Below, in pieces: positions 33,080-41,260 of a stretch of 64,000 nt of DNA; within the stretch, counting starts at the first letter, position 1; the number at the start of each line of letters is the position of its first letter. A program made the translations under genes and the position numbers. The notes beneath the pieces are model-generated. The model did not search any database and was not told the DNA's origin. It saw only the letters and a program-made list of their open reading frames with translations. The stretch is taken from positions 1 through 64,000 of the forward strand of contig NZ_AXAU01000001.1 of assembly GCF_000472965.1 (NCBI RefSeq), written 5' to 3'. The stretch is from Bradyrhizobium murdochi (GTDB taxonomy: Bacteria > Pseudomonadota > Alphaproteobacteria > Rhizobiales > Xanthobacteraceae).

Positions 33080-35095
33080 ATGTTCAAGAGAATTCTGATC
33101 GCAAATCGCGGCGAGATCGCCTGCCGGGTCATCAAGACTGCGCGCCGAATGGGGATCGAGACGGTCGCGGTGTATTCCGAAGCGGACCGCGATGCGCTCC
33201 ACGTCGAAATGGCGGATAAGGCCGTGCTGATCGGCCCGCCAGCGGCGGCCGAGAGCTATCTGTTGATCGACCGGATTATCGATGCTTGCCGCAAGACCGG
33301 GGCAGAGGCCGTGCATCCCGGTTATGGCTTTCTTTCCGAGCGCGAGGCGTTTCCGCGCGAGCTCGCCAAGGCCGGCATCGTCTTCATCGGCCCCAATCCC
33401 GGCGCCATTGCCGCGATGGGCGACAAGATCGAATCCAAGAAGGCCGCCGCGAAGGCCAAAGTCTCGACCGTGCCGGGACATCTCGGTGTGATCGATGACG
33501 AAAAGCACGCCGTGAAGATCGCTGACGAGATCGGCTATCCCGTGATGATCAAGGCCTCTGCCGGCGGCGGCGGCAAGGGCATGCGGATCGCGCATTCGAA
33601 GAAGGAAGTCGCCGAGGGATTCAACCTCGCCAAGGCGGAAGCGAAATCCTCGTTCGGCGACGACCGCGTCTTCATCGAAAAGTTCATCGTCGATCCCCGC
33701 CACATCGAGATACAGGTGCTCGGCGACAAGCATGGCAATGTGATCCATCTCGGCGAGCGCGAATGCTCGATCCAGCGCCGTAACCAGAAGGTCATCGAGG
33801 AAGCGCCGTCGCCGCTGCTCGATGAAACCACCCGCCGCAAGATGGGTGAGCAGGCGGTGGCACTGGCGAAGGCGGTGCATTACGATTCGGCCGGCACCGT
33901 CGAATTCGTCGCCGGCCAGGATAAGAGCTTTTACTTCCTGGAGATGAACACCCGTCTGCAGGTCGAGCATCCCGTCACCGAACTGGTCACGGGCATCGAC
34001 CTGGTCGAGCAGATGATCAGGGTCGCGGCCGGCGAGAAGCTTTCCATCGCTCAGAAGGACGTCACGCTGACCGGCTGGGCCGTGGAATCGCGCGTCTATG
34101 CCGAGGATCCGTTCCGCAACTTCCTGCCGTCGATCGGCCGGCTGGTGAAATATCGGCCGCCGGCGGAAGCGAGCCAGGACGGCGTCACCATCCGCAACGA
34201 CACCGGCGTGCAGGAGGGCGGCGAGATCTCGATCCATTACGATCCGATGATTGCCAAGCTCGTGACGCATGCGCCGTCACGAGCCGCCGCGATCGAGGCA
34301 CAGGCCACGGCGCTCGACGCGTTCTACGTCGACGGCATCCGGCACAACATTCCGTTTCTGTCGGCGCTGATGAACCGTCCGCGCTGGCGCGAAGGCAAGC
34401 TTTCCACCGGCTTCATATCAGAGGAATTTCCAAAGGGGTTTTCGGCGCATCCGCCGGAAGGCGAGATCGCGCGCCGGCTGGCCGCCGTGGGCGCCGCGAT
34501 CGATCATGTGCTCGGCGAGCGCAAGCGCCAGATTTCCGGTCAGTTGACCGGCCGCCTGGTGCAGCGTGAACGCCGCCGCGCGGTGTGGCTCGGCCGCGAC
34601 GAAATCGCGCTGGATGTAGCACGGGAGGCCGACGGCATTGCGGTGCGTTTCATCGGCGCCGATGGCCTGCCGGGCAATCCGCACAACCTGATTTCGAGCT
34701 GGACGCCGGGCGAGCCGGTCTGGCACGGCACCATCGACGGCCACTTGGTCGCAATGCAGGTGCGCGCAATTCCGAACGGCTTCCGCCTCGCGCACCAGGG
34801 CTTTGAAGTTGCAGTCAACGTCTTCACCGAAAGCGAGGCTGCCGCCGCGCGGCTGATGCCGGTGAACTCGGCGGCCGACGCCGGCAAGAAGCTGCTGTGT
34901 CCGATGCCGGGGCTCGTGGTGTCGATTGCGGTCGCCGAAGGCCAGGAGGTCAAGTCGGGCGAGACATTGGCCGTGGTCGAGGCGATGAAGATGCAGAACG
35001 TGCTGCGCGCCGAACGCGACGGCACCGTGAAGAAGATCCATGCCGCGGCCGGCGCGACGCTAGCGGTGGACGCGCTGATTTTGGAGTTTGCGTAG
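33080..35095 (+). CDS. pccA: Propionyl-CoA (acyl-CoA) carboxylase alpha subunit, biotin carboxylase + BCCP
   Basis: A 671-residue protein. N-terminal biotin carboxylase: FKRILIANRGEIACRVIKTA, HPGYGFLSE, ATP-grasp KASAGGGGKGMRIAHS, the carboxylase signature FYFLEMNTRLQVEHPVTE, then RVYAEDP. The C-terminal biotinyl domain has VVEAMKMQNVLRAERDGTV with the biotin Lys near 636. Length and domain order fit PccA; methylcrotonyl-CoA carboxylase alpha is a close alternative. The reaction is ATP-dependent biotin carboxylation and transfer to propionyl-CoA to give methylmalonyl-CoA. The beta subunit is not beside it. ATG 33080 is chosen from the family start. Confidence 0.88.
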   Translation: MFKRILIANRGEIACRVIKTARRMGIETVAVYSEADRDALHVEMADKAVLIGPPAAAESYLLIDRIIDACRKTGAEAVHPGYGFLSEREAFPRELAKAGIVFIGPNPGAIAAMGDKIESKKAAAKAKVSTVPGHLGVIDDEKHAVKIADEIGYPVMIKASAGGGGKGMRIAHSKKEVAEGFNLAKAEAKSSFGDDRVFIEKFIVDPRHIEIQVLGDKHGNVIHLGERECSIQRRNQKVIEEAPSPLLDETTRRKMGEQAVALAKAVHYDSAGTVEFVAGQDKSFYFLEMNTRLQVEHPVTELVTGIDLVEQMIRVAAGEKLSIAQKDVTLTGWAVESRVYAEDPFRNFLPSIGRLVKYRPPAEASQDGVTIRNDTGVQEGGEISIHYDPMIAKLVTHAPSRAAAIEAQATALDAFYVDGIRHNIPFLSALMNRPRWREGKLSTGFISEEFPKGFSAHPPEGEIARRLAAVGAAIDHVLGERKRQISGQLTGRLVQRERRRAVWLGRDEIALDVAREADGIAVRFIGADGLPGNPHNLISSWTPGEPVWHGTIDGHLVAMQVRAIPNGFRLAHQGFEVAVNVFTESEAAAARLMPVNSAADAGKKLLCPMPGLVVSIAVAEGQEVKSGETLAVVEAMKMQNVLRAERDGTVKKIHAAAGATLAVDALILEFA

Positions 35096-35104
35096 ACGCA
35101 ACCC

Positions 35105-35181
35105 CGTCATTGCGAGCGCAGCGAAGCAATCCGTCATGCGGCAAAAGGAATTGCTTCGTCGCTGCGCTCCTCGCAATGACG
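35105..35181. repeat. Intergenic palindromic repeat, family C
   Basis: CGTCATTGCGAG (35105-35116) and CTCGCAATGACG (35170-35181) are perfect reverse complements, with further pairing of CAGCGAAGCAATCC and AATTGCTTCGTCGCTG. It separates pccA from the next gene. Confidence 0.8.
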
Positions 35182-35197
35182 AATGAGGAGCCTCCTG

Positions 35198-36067
35198 ATG
35201 TCTTTCCGCAAACGCCGCGAAGCCCTCCGTTCGATCCTCGCCGGCCCCGCTTGCGTCCGGCCAGGATCGGTCTATGACGCGACCTCGATCCGCATTGCCG
35301 AAGACCTCGGCTTTGAGCTCGGCATGTTCGGCGGCTCGGTGGCCTCGCTCGCGGTTCTCGGCGATCCCGATATCGCGCTGATCACGCTGACGGAGCTGGC
35401 CGAGCAGATGCGGCGGATGTCGCGCGCTTCGACACTGCCGGTATTGGTCGATGCCGACCACGGCTACGGCAATGCGCTCAATGTTCGCCGTACCGTGCAT
35501 GAACTCGAGGCTGCCGGCGCCGCTGGCTTGACGATCGAGGATACGCTGTTGCCGCAGGCGTTCGGGCAGGCCGGAACACAATTGATTCCGCTGGAGGAGG
35601 GCGTCGGCAAGATGAAGGCCGCGCTTGATGGCCGCAGCGATTCCTCGCTGGTTATCATGGGCCGCACCGGCGCCGTGTCCGTCACCGGCCTTGACGACGC
35701 CATTGAACGTGCAAGGGCGTATGAGGCCACTGGCGTCGATGCGCTGTTCTTCACGGGCATCAAGAGCCGGGGCGAGCTGGAAGCGATTTCCGCCGCGACG
35801 AGATTGCCGATCGTGCTCGGTGGTGCGCCCGAGGACGTGACGGCGCTGGATTATCTCGCCGGTCAGCGCGTGCGGATCGCGCTGCAGGGCCACGCACCAT
35901 TCGCCGCCGCGACGCAGGCCGTCTATCAGACGCTGAAGGCGTTGCGTGAGGGAACCTCGCCGAAAAATTTGAACGGCCTTGCGTCTGCCGAGTTGACCAG
36001 CCGGGCCATGCGCGATGCCGAGGTAAAGGCGCGCGCCGGCGCATTTCTCGGGTTAAAGAATAAATGA
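35198..36067 (+). CDS. Oxaloacetate decarboxylase (PEP mutase/isocitrate lyase superfamily)
   Basis: A 289-residue TIM barrel. [39 protein letters not shown] (metal-binding Asp) and [15 protein letters not shown] match the PA4872-type oxaloacetate decarboxylases (EC 4.1.1.112). The KKCGH loop of isocitrate lyases is missing, consistent with a decarboxylase that makes pyruvate and CO2. GAGGAG sits 8 bases before ATG 35198; an earlier start is possible but lies at the repeat border. Its stop overlaps the acylphosphatase start by ATGA, so the two are coupled. Confidence 0.82.
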   Translation: MSFRKRREALRSILAGPACVRPGSVYDATSIRIAEDLGFELGMFGGSVASLAVLGDPDIALITLTELAEQMRRMSRASTLPVLVDADHGYGNALNVRRTVHELEAAGAAGLTIEDTLLPQAFGQAGTQLIPLEEGVGKMKAALDGRSDSSLVIMGRTGAVSVTGLDDAIERARAYEATGVDALFFTGIKSRGELEAISAATRLPIVLGGAPEDVTALDYLAGQRVRIALQGHAPFAAATQAVYQTLKALREGTSPKNLNGLASAELTSRAMRDAEVKARAGAFLGLKNK

Positions 36068-36363
36068 GCGATGCAATTCGTCATGTCACGATAAGCGGCC
36101 GGGTGCAGGGCGTCGGCTATCGCGCCTGGGTCGACGACACGGCACGGGCGCGCGATCTCGAAGGCTGGGTGCGCAACCGCAGGGACGGCCGTGTCGAGGC
36201 GGTATTCGCAGGTCCCGAGGAGCCGGTGACCGCAATGATCTCGGCTTGCCGGCGAGGGCCGTCATCGTCCCTGGTCGAGGCGGTACAGGACGACGCCGGC
36301 AATCCCGAAATGCTGAAGCTGCGGCGGGCAGGCGAGCGGTTCTCGGTGCTGCCGACGATATAG
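36064..36363 (+). CDS. acyP: Acylphosphatase
   Basis: A 99-residue acylphosphatase. [19 protein letters not shown] holds the phosphate-binding loop with the catalytic Arg, and [19 protein letters not shown] holds the catalytic Asn. It hydrolyses carboxyl-phosphate bonds such as 1,3-bisphosphoglycerate and carbamoyl phosphate in the cytoplasm. ATG 36064 overlaps the preceding stop (ATGA). The C-terminal half ([18 protein letters not shown]) is slightly divergent but of usual length. Confidence 0.92.
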   Translation: MSDAIRHVTISGRVQGVGYRAWVDDTARARDLEGWVRNRRDGRVEAVFAGPEEPVTAMISACRRGPSSSLVEAVQDDAGNPEMLKLRRAGERFSVLPTI

Positions 36364-36372
36364 TTCTGCTAG

Positions 36373-38322
36373 CTAATGCGTCCGTTCGCCCGGCGCGAAC
36401 TCGCCATCGTGCTGGATGGAGGCGCTGTCGACATATTGCAAGTCGACTGAGGAATACACGATGCTGCGATTGCGGCCGAGGCGCTTTGCCTCGTAGAGGG
36501 CGGTGTCGGCTTCCCCCACCAGCGCAGCCTCGTCGATTGTCGAACGGGTTTTTGCGGCTACCCCTGCGCTGATGGTGATGTAGCCTCGGCTCGAGGCTGT
36601 GTTCGGAATGCCGAGCGCCCGAACCGTCAGGCGGATAGCTTCAGCAACCTTCAATGCATGGTCCTCCGAGCTGTTCGGCAGCACGACGGCGAATTCCTCG
36701 CCGCCATAGCGCGCGGACAGGCCTGACGTGTTGTCGGTCGCATTGCCGATGGCCTTTGCAACCGCCCGCAGGCAACGGTCGCCGGCCTGATGCCCGTAGG
36801 TGTCGTTGTAGCCCTTGAAATTGTCGATATCGAACAGCAGCACCGAAATCTCTTCGCAGGCTTCGTATTCGCGCCGCAGGAAGCCATCGAAGGTGCGGCG
36901 GTTGGTGAGCCCGGTCAGCCCGTCGGTCGCGGCAAGCTGGGTGAGGCGGCGGTTGAGTTGGGTCAGCTCATCCTCCATCCGCTTGCGTTCGGTGACATCG
37001 CGGATGACGCAGAGGAATTCCGTCCGCGCCGGGTCGCTGGTTGCGGAGGCCATCTTGAACTTGCTTTCCACCCACGCCAGCGTCCCGTCGCCTCGATAGT
37101 GGCGAAACACGACCGTGCTGACGCTATCGGCGCCGTCGATCCGGGTGGTTGCCGCTTTGACGCTCTCCCTGTCGTCGGGATGGACCAGGTCGAAGCATGA
37201 CTTGCCGAGCAGGTCTTTTGGACGCAATCCCAGCACCGGCTCGGCCGATCGGGAAACGTAGCGGAGCAGGCTGTTGGCATCGATGAGGATGATGATATCG
37301 GCGATGTTGTTGGCCAGCAGGCGATAATGCGCCTCGCGTTCGCGCAGCGCACGCTCCGTCTTGCTGCGGAAGCGGAACTGCAGGGCAACCAACGCCGCCA
37401 GCATCAGGATCATGCAGAGCAGCACGCCGGCGACGATGGCGTCAGTCCGCAAGCCCTTCCACCATTCGGAAAGCAGCCAGTCTTCCGATATGGCCACCGT
37501 GACCACCATCGGGTAGTGCGGCGTCACCTCATAGCCGAGGTGCTTCACGAGACCATCGAACGGCGAGATGATCTTGTAGTATCCGACAGAGCTTTGCTTG
37601 AGATGCTTCCTGAACAGGTCGGTCTTGGAGAGATCCGTGCTCTTGTCCGACTGCGGCCAGCGCAACAGGAGCGCACCATCGCTCCGTATCAGGCTGATGC
37701 CGCCGTCGGGGCCGAGCTGGAATGTCCGGTAAAAGTTATTGAAGTAATCCTTGTCGATCGCTGCGGCGACGACCCCGCCAAAGCTGCCGTCGAGTTTGGT
37801 GATGCGTTTCGAAAGAACGATCATGGAGGATCGCTCGTCCACACGGGACTGCATCAGTTCGCTGATCCGAAGCGCGTTGTCTGGTTTGTCACGATGGTAG
37901 GCGAAATAGCTGCGATCCGAGATGGTATGGCGCGGTGTCTCCGCCAATGAGGAATAGGTCCAGTTGCCCGTGGCATCTGCGACGCCGATGTTCCGCAATT
38001 GGGGCAGCGTTTTCGCCGTTTCAGCGAGGTATCTGTTGAACCGGTCCGGATCGGGATCCCTGTATTTCAGCAAGTCGACCATCCCGCCCATCGCGATATC
38101 GACCGCCTGGATGGTGTGCGAGGCATGCTCGGAAAGCGAATGCGCGAGGTTCTGGATCTCGGACCTGCCGCTCGCCAGCGCCGCCTTCTTGGCGTCGAGT
38201 GCCTTCCAGGCCATGACGCCGAGGATGCAGGCGGTCATGACCAGCGCAAAGGCGATGACCAGGGACGTCGATGTCACCCGCCGCAGTGGCCCGCCGGGGT
38301 CTGGGGGATTTCGATGGGGCAT
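36373..38322 (-). CDS. Membrane Cache-PAS-GGDEF diguanylate cyclase
   Basis: A 649-residue protein: membrane helix near 20-40, dCache-like periplasmic sensor (SDRSYFAYHRDKPDNALRIS, then GGVVAAAIDKDYF), second helix near 297-320, PAS/PAC near 335-455, GGDEF with RYGGEEFAVVLP near 538. The active motif GGEEF and the surrounding DIDNFKGYNDTYGHQAGD are intact, so it should make c-di-GMP. The RxxD inhibitory site is not present (NTSG). There is no EAL domain. It is convergent with the acylphosphatase gene and divergent from the MarR operon. Confidence 0.9.
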   Translation of the reverse strand: MPHRNPPDPGGPLRRVTSTSLVIAFALVMTACILGVMAWKALDAKKAALASGRSEIQNLAHSLSEHASHTIQAVDIAMGGMVDLLKYRDPDPDRFNRYLAETAKTLPQLRNIGVADATGNWTYSSLAETPRHTISDRSYFAYHRDKPDNALRISELMQSRVDERSSMIVLSKRITKLDGSFGGVVAAAIDKDYFNNFYRTFQLGPDGGISLIRSDGALLLRWPQSDKSTDLSKTDLFRKHLKQSSVGYYKIISPFDGLVKHLGYEVTPHYPMVVTVAISEDWLLSEWWKGLRTDAIVAGVLLCMILMLAALVALQFRFRSKTERALREREAHYRLLANNIADIIILIDANSLLRYVSRSAEPVLGLRPKDLLGKSCFDLVHPDDRESVKAATTRIDGADSVSTVVFRHYRGDGTLAWVESKFKMASATSDPARTEFLCVIRDVTERKRMEDELTQLNRRLTQLAATDGLTGLTNRRTFDGFLRREYEACEEISVLLFDIDNFKGYNDTYGHQAGDRCLRAVAKAIGNATDNTSGLSARYGGEEFAVVLPNSSEDHALKVAEAIRLTVRALGIPNTASSRGYITISAGVAAKTRSTIDEAALVGEADTALYEAKRLGRNRSIVYSSVDLQYVDSASIQHDGEFAPGERTH

Positions 38323-38513
38323 TCCGAGCCTTGATGCCGCGCCAGACCTCGTTGCTGGCAGCTTGCGAGCGGAGCCTAAGACGCGACTGGTACTGGGCGG
38401 TTAACGGGCTGACCGGGAAAACACGGAAATACGAACCCGAGTTCCATATCGGGAACCAGGACCGACTCTTGGGAAGCTCGGTGCGGATCAGGTCGTCCAA
38501 ACCGCAAGAGGCC

Positions 38514-38558
38514 TTGACAGTCGCACAGTAACGTCAGATATTTCTGTTATGACAGAAA
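38514..38558 (+). promoter_or_regulatory. Promoter and palindromic operator for the MarR operon
   Basis: TTGACA (38514-38519), 17 bases, GATATT (38537-38542) places the transcription start near 38549, which is the A of the ATG. TTTCTGT (38541-38547) and ACAGAAA (38552-38558) are perfect arms around TATG, which includes that ATG. Confidence 0.75.
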
Positions 38559-39106
38559 AGACCGACAAAAGGAAACTCCCCGCCGTGGTCGAGCGGTTCA
38601 TCCTGCACTGGGGTGATATGGGGGACGAGTGGGGCGTCAACCGCTCGGTCAGCCAGATCCACGGTCTGCTCTATCTCGCCGAGGCGCCGATGACCGCGGA
38701 GGATATCGCCGAGACGCTCGGCATGGCGCGGTCCAACGTGTCCAATTCCATCAAGGAACTGCTGGCCTGGAATTTGATCCGGCGGGTGCCGATCCTCGGC
38801 GACCGGCGCGATCATTTCGAGGCGGAAACCGACATCTGGGAAGTGGCGGCGCGGATCGCCGCCCGCCGCAAGGAGCGCGAGATCGATCCGGCCATCGATG
38901 CGCTGCGCGCCTGCGTTTCCGACGCCGCTGACGATCCGACCATCAGCCCGGTCGCGGCCAAGCGGCTGAAGGAAATGCTGGCTTTCACCGAGCTGGTCGA
39001 CCGCTGGTACACGCAGATGCTGAACGTACCGCGGCCGAGGCTGGTCGCGCTGATCAAGCTTGGCGAGAAGATCGTCAGCTTCTTGCCGGCGGGGAAGTCC
39101 AAATAG
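38549..39106 (+). CDS. MarR/GbsR-type transcriptional regulator
   Basis: A 185-residue winged-helix regulator: VERFILHWGDMGDEWGVNRS then SQIHGLLYLAEAPMTAEDIA, LGMARSNVSNSIKELL (recognition helix) and NLIRRVPILGDRRDHFEAET (wing). This is the GbsR subgroup of MarR-like proteins. The start codon is inside an 18-base palindrome and 6 bases after a -10 hexamer, so the mRNA should be leaderless and the gene autoregulated. It begins an operon with the DUF4166 gene (28 bases downstream) and the epimerase-fusion gene, and is the probable regulator of both. Confidence 0.85.
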   Translation: MTEKTDKRKLPAVVERFILHWGDMGDEWGVNRSVSQIHGLLYLAEAPMTAEDIAETLGMARSNVSNSIKELLAWNLIRRVPILGDRRDHFEAETDIWEVAARIAARRKEREIDPAIDALRACVSDAADDPTISPVAAKRLKEMLAFTELVDRWYTQMLNVPRPRLVALIKLGEKIVSFLPAGKSK

Positions 39107-39134
39107 GGGCAGAGGGGCAGAGCAGGAGCGTGTG

Positions 39135-39800
39135 ATGGTGTCCACAAGAGTACCCAGGTTTCCCGCAACGCCTGCCTCGAACACCATCCTGCTCGACGAC
39201 CACCGCTTCCACGATCTGTTGCCCGACGAGGAGTGGGGCCGACTGCCGTTGGCGATCTGGCGGCGATTTTCAAAGCGTTTTGCCGACGGCGAAACCGCTG
39301 TCTATGTCGGCACGGTGGAGGAGGCGAGTTTCAGCCGCGCCGGCTGGTGGCTGGCGCAGCTCGCGCGCGTGATCGGCGGGCCGTTTCCGCTATGCACTGA
39401 GACCGGCGTCTCGATGGCCGTGATGGTGACCGAAGATGCGGCGAGCGGCGGCCAGATCTGGACCCGCATCTGCGCGCGCAGCAACGGCTTTCCGCAGGTC
39501 ATTCACTCGGCGAAACGGTTCGCCGGGCCGACCGGGCTGGAAGAATATGTCGGCTACGGCGTCAGCATGGCGTTGCGCATTGCCGTCGAGCACGAAGCCC
39601 TGGTGTTTCGCAGCGTCGGCTATTCCATGCAGATCGGGCCGTTGCGGTTGCCACTGCCGCCCTGGCTCACGCCCGGCGATCTCACCGTGACCCATTCCGA
39701 CCTCGGCGGCGGCACGTTCCGTTTCACACTCGAGGTCGTCCATCCCCGCCTTGGCAGGCTCATTCGTCAGTCCGCCGTGTTCATGGAGGCCGCATCATGA
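39135..39800 (+). CDS. DUF4166 domain protein
   Basis: A 221-residue DUF4166 protein. RLPLAIWRRFSKRFADGETA opens the domain, followed by YVGTVEEASFSRAGWWLAQL, ICARSNGFPQVIHSAKRF, LEEYVGYGVSMALRIAVEHE and a late TPGDLTVTHSDLGGGTFRFT. DUF4166 occurs alone or fused to dehydrogenases of unknown substrate. AGGAG precedes ATG 39135. Its stop overlaps the start of the epimerase-fusion gene by ATGA, so they are translationally coupled and likely act together. Confidence 0.85.
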   Translation: MVSTRVPRFPATPASNTILLDDHRFHDLLPDEEWGRLPLAIWRRFSKRFADGETAVYVGTVEEASFSRAGWWLAQLARVIGGPFPLCTETGVSMAVMVTEDAASGGQIWTRICARSNGFPQVIHSAKRFAGPTGLEEYVGYGVSMALRIAVEHEALVFRSVGYSMQIGPLRLPLPPWLTPGDLTVTHSDLGGGTFRFTLEVVHPRLGRLIRQSAVFMEAAS

Positions 39801-41233
39801 CGTCGTTGCTTTGGATTCTGATCGCCATTCAGGTCGTGATGGGCGTGTTCGACACGTTCTACCACCATGAGCTGACCGAGCGGCTCGCATGGCGACCATC
39901 GCAGCGCTATGAGCTGCAGCTTCATGCGTTGCGCAACATGCTCTACGCGCTTTTGTTCCTGGTGCTGGGCTGGTTGGAAGTGCACGGCGTCTTCGCCATG
40001 CTGATCATCGTGGTGCTGGTTGCGGAAATCGTCATCACGCTGATGGATTTCGTCGAGGAGGACATGAGCCGGAAATTGCCGGCCAGCGAACGCATCAATC
40101 ACACGCTGCTCGCGATCAATTACGGCGCCATTCTGGTGCTGCTGCTGCTGGTCCTGATCGGTTGGGTGGCGCAGCCGACCGGCGTCAAATCGGCTTACAC
40201 AGGATGGCTCAGCCTGATCGCGGCCGCTGCGGCCTTCGGCGCCGCCCTGTGCGGGCTGCGCGACTTCACCGCGTCAAAGCGCCTTTCGCGAATGACGAGT
40301 GCGCCGGCGGCAAGCCTGGTCGAAAAACTGCCCGACCGGCAGACGGTGCTGGTCACCGGCGCTACCGGCTTCATCGGTAGCCGCCTGGTGGCAGGCCTGA
40401 GCGGCGCGGGGCATCAGGTGATCGCGCTGGTGCGCAGCCCCGCCAAGATCGAGATGCTGCCGCCGCCGATCACGCTGATCACGAGCCTCGGCCAGCTTCC
40501 GGCCGACACCCGTATCGATGCGATCGTCAATCTCGCGGGCGAGCCGATCGGCAACGGTCTGTGGACCGAAGCCAAGCGCCGCAAAATCCTGGATTCCCGC
40601 ATCAACATGACCGGCGATGTCATTCGCCTGATCGCGCGGCTCGAACGCAAGCCGGCGGTGCTGGTCTCGGGTTCGGCGATCGGCTGGTACGGGCTCTGGC
40701 AGGATCAGGTGCTGACGGAATCGGCCAAGTCGCATGCCTGTTTCAGCCATGAACTCTGCGACGCCTGGGAGAAGGCGGCGCGTCCAGCGGAAGAACACGG
40801 CGTGCGGGTGGTCTACTTGCGGATCGGCCTCGTGATCGGCACCGACGGCGGCTTCATCACGCGGATGCTGACGCCATTCGAGTTCGGTCTCGGCGGGCCG
40901 CTCGGTTCGGGCCGGCAGTGGATGTCGTGGATCGAGCGCGACGACCTGATCCGCCTGATCGCCCATGTCATCGCGCGTCCAGAAATCTCAGGACCGGTCA
41001 ACGCGACGGCGCCGATCCCGGTCACCAACCTGAAATTCACCGAAGAGCTCGGCCGAAGGCTGCGCCGGCCTGCGGTGTTCCGCATCCCCGGCGGGCTGTT
41101 GCGGCGTGTCGGTGGCGATTTCGCCAATGAATTGCTGCTGGGCGGCCAGCGCGTGTTGCCGAACAAGGCGCTCAGCAACGGTTTTGTGTTCCGGCACGAA
41201 ACGCTGCGCAGCGCCTTCGAGGCGATCTTGTGA
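39797..41233 (+). CDS. TIGR01777-type epimerase/SDR fused to an N-terminal four-helix membrane domain
   Basis: A 478-residue fusion. Residues 1-160 have four hydrophobic helices with polar residues inside or at their ends (FDTFYHHELTERL, QLHALRN, ITLMDFVEEDM, ERINHTLLAINYGA), a His/Asp/Glu pattern like metal- or heme-linked membrane proteins. From about 180 on comes a TIGR01777 NAD-dependent epimerase with VLVTGATGFIGSRL, VNLAGEPIGNG, VSGSAIGWYG and PFEFGLGGPLGSGRQWMSWI. Substrate unknown. In most genomes TIGR01777 proteins lack the membrane half. ATG 39797 overlaps the DUF4166 stop. Confidence 0.85.
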   Translation: MTSLLWILIAIQVVMGVFDTFYHHELTERLAWRPSQRYELQLHALRNMLYALLFLVLGWLEVHGVFAMLIIVVLVAEIVITLMDFVEEDMSRKLPASERINHTLLAINYGAILVLLLLVLIGWVAQPTGVKSAYTGWLSLIAAAAAFGAALCGLRDFTASKRLSRMTSAPAASLVEKLPDRQTVLVTGATGFIGSRLVAGLSGAGHQVIALVRSPAKIEMLPPPITLITSLGQLPADTRIDAIVNLAGEPIGNGLWTEAKRRKILDSRINMTGDVIRLIARLERKPAVLVSGSAIGWYGLWQDQVLTESAKSHACFSHELCDAWEKAARPAEEHGVRVVYLRIGLVIGTDGGFITRMLTPFEFGLGGPLGSGRQWMSWIERDDLIRLIAHVIARPEISGPVNATAPIPVTNLKFTEELGRRLRRPAVFRIPGGLLRRVGGDFANELLLGGQRVLPNKALSNGFVFRHETLRSAFEAIL

Positions 41234-41260
41234 GGAGGGCAGTGGCCCACCAGCCGGCCA

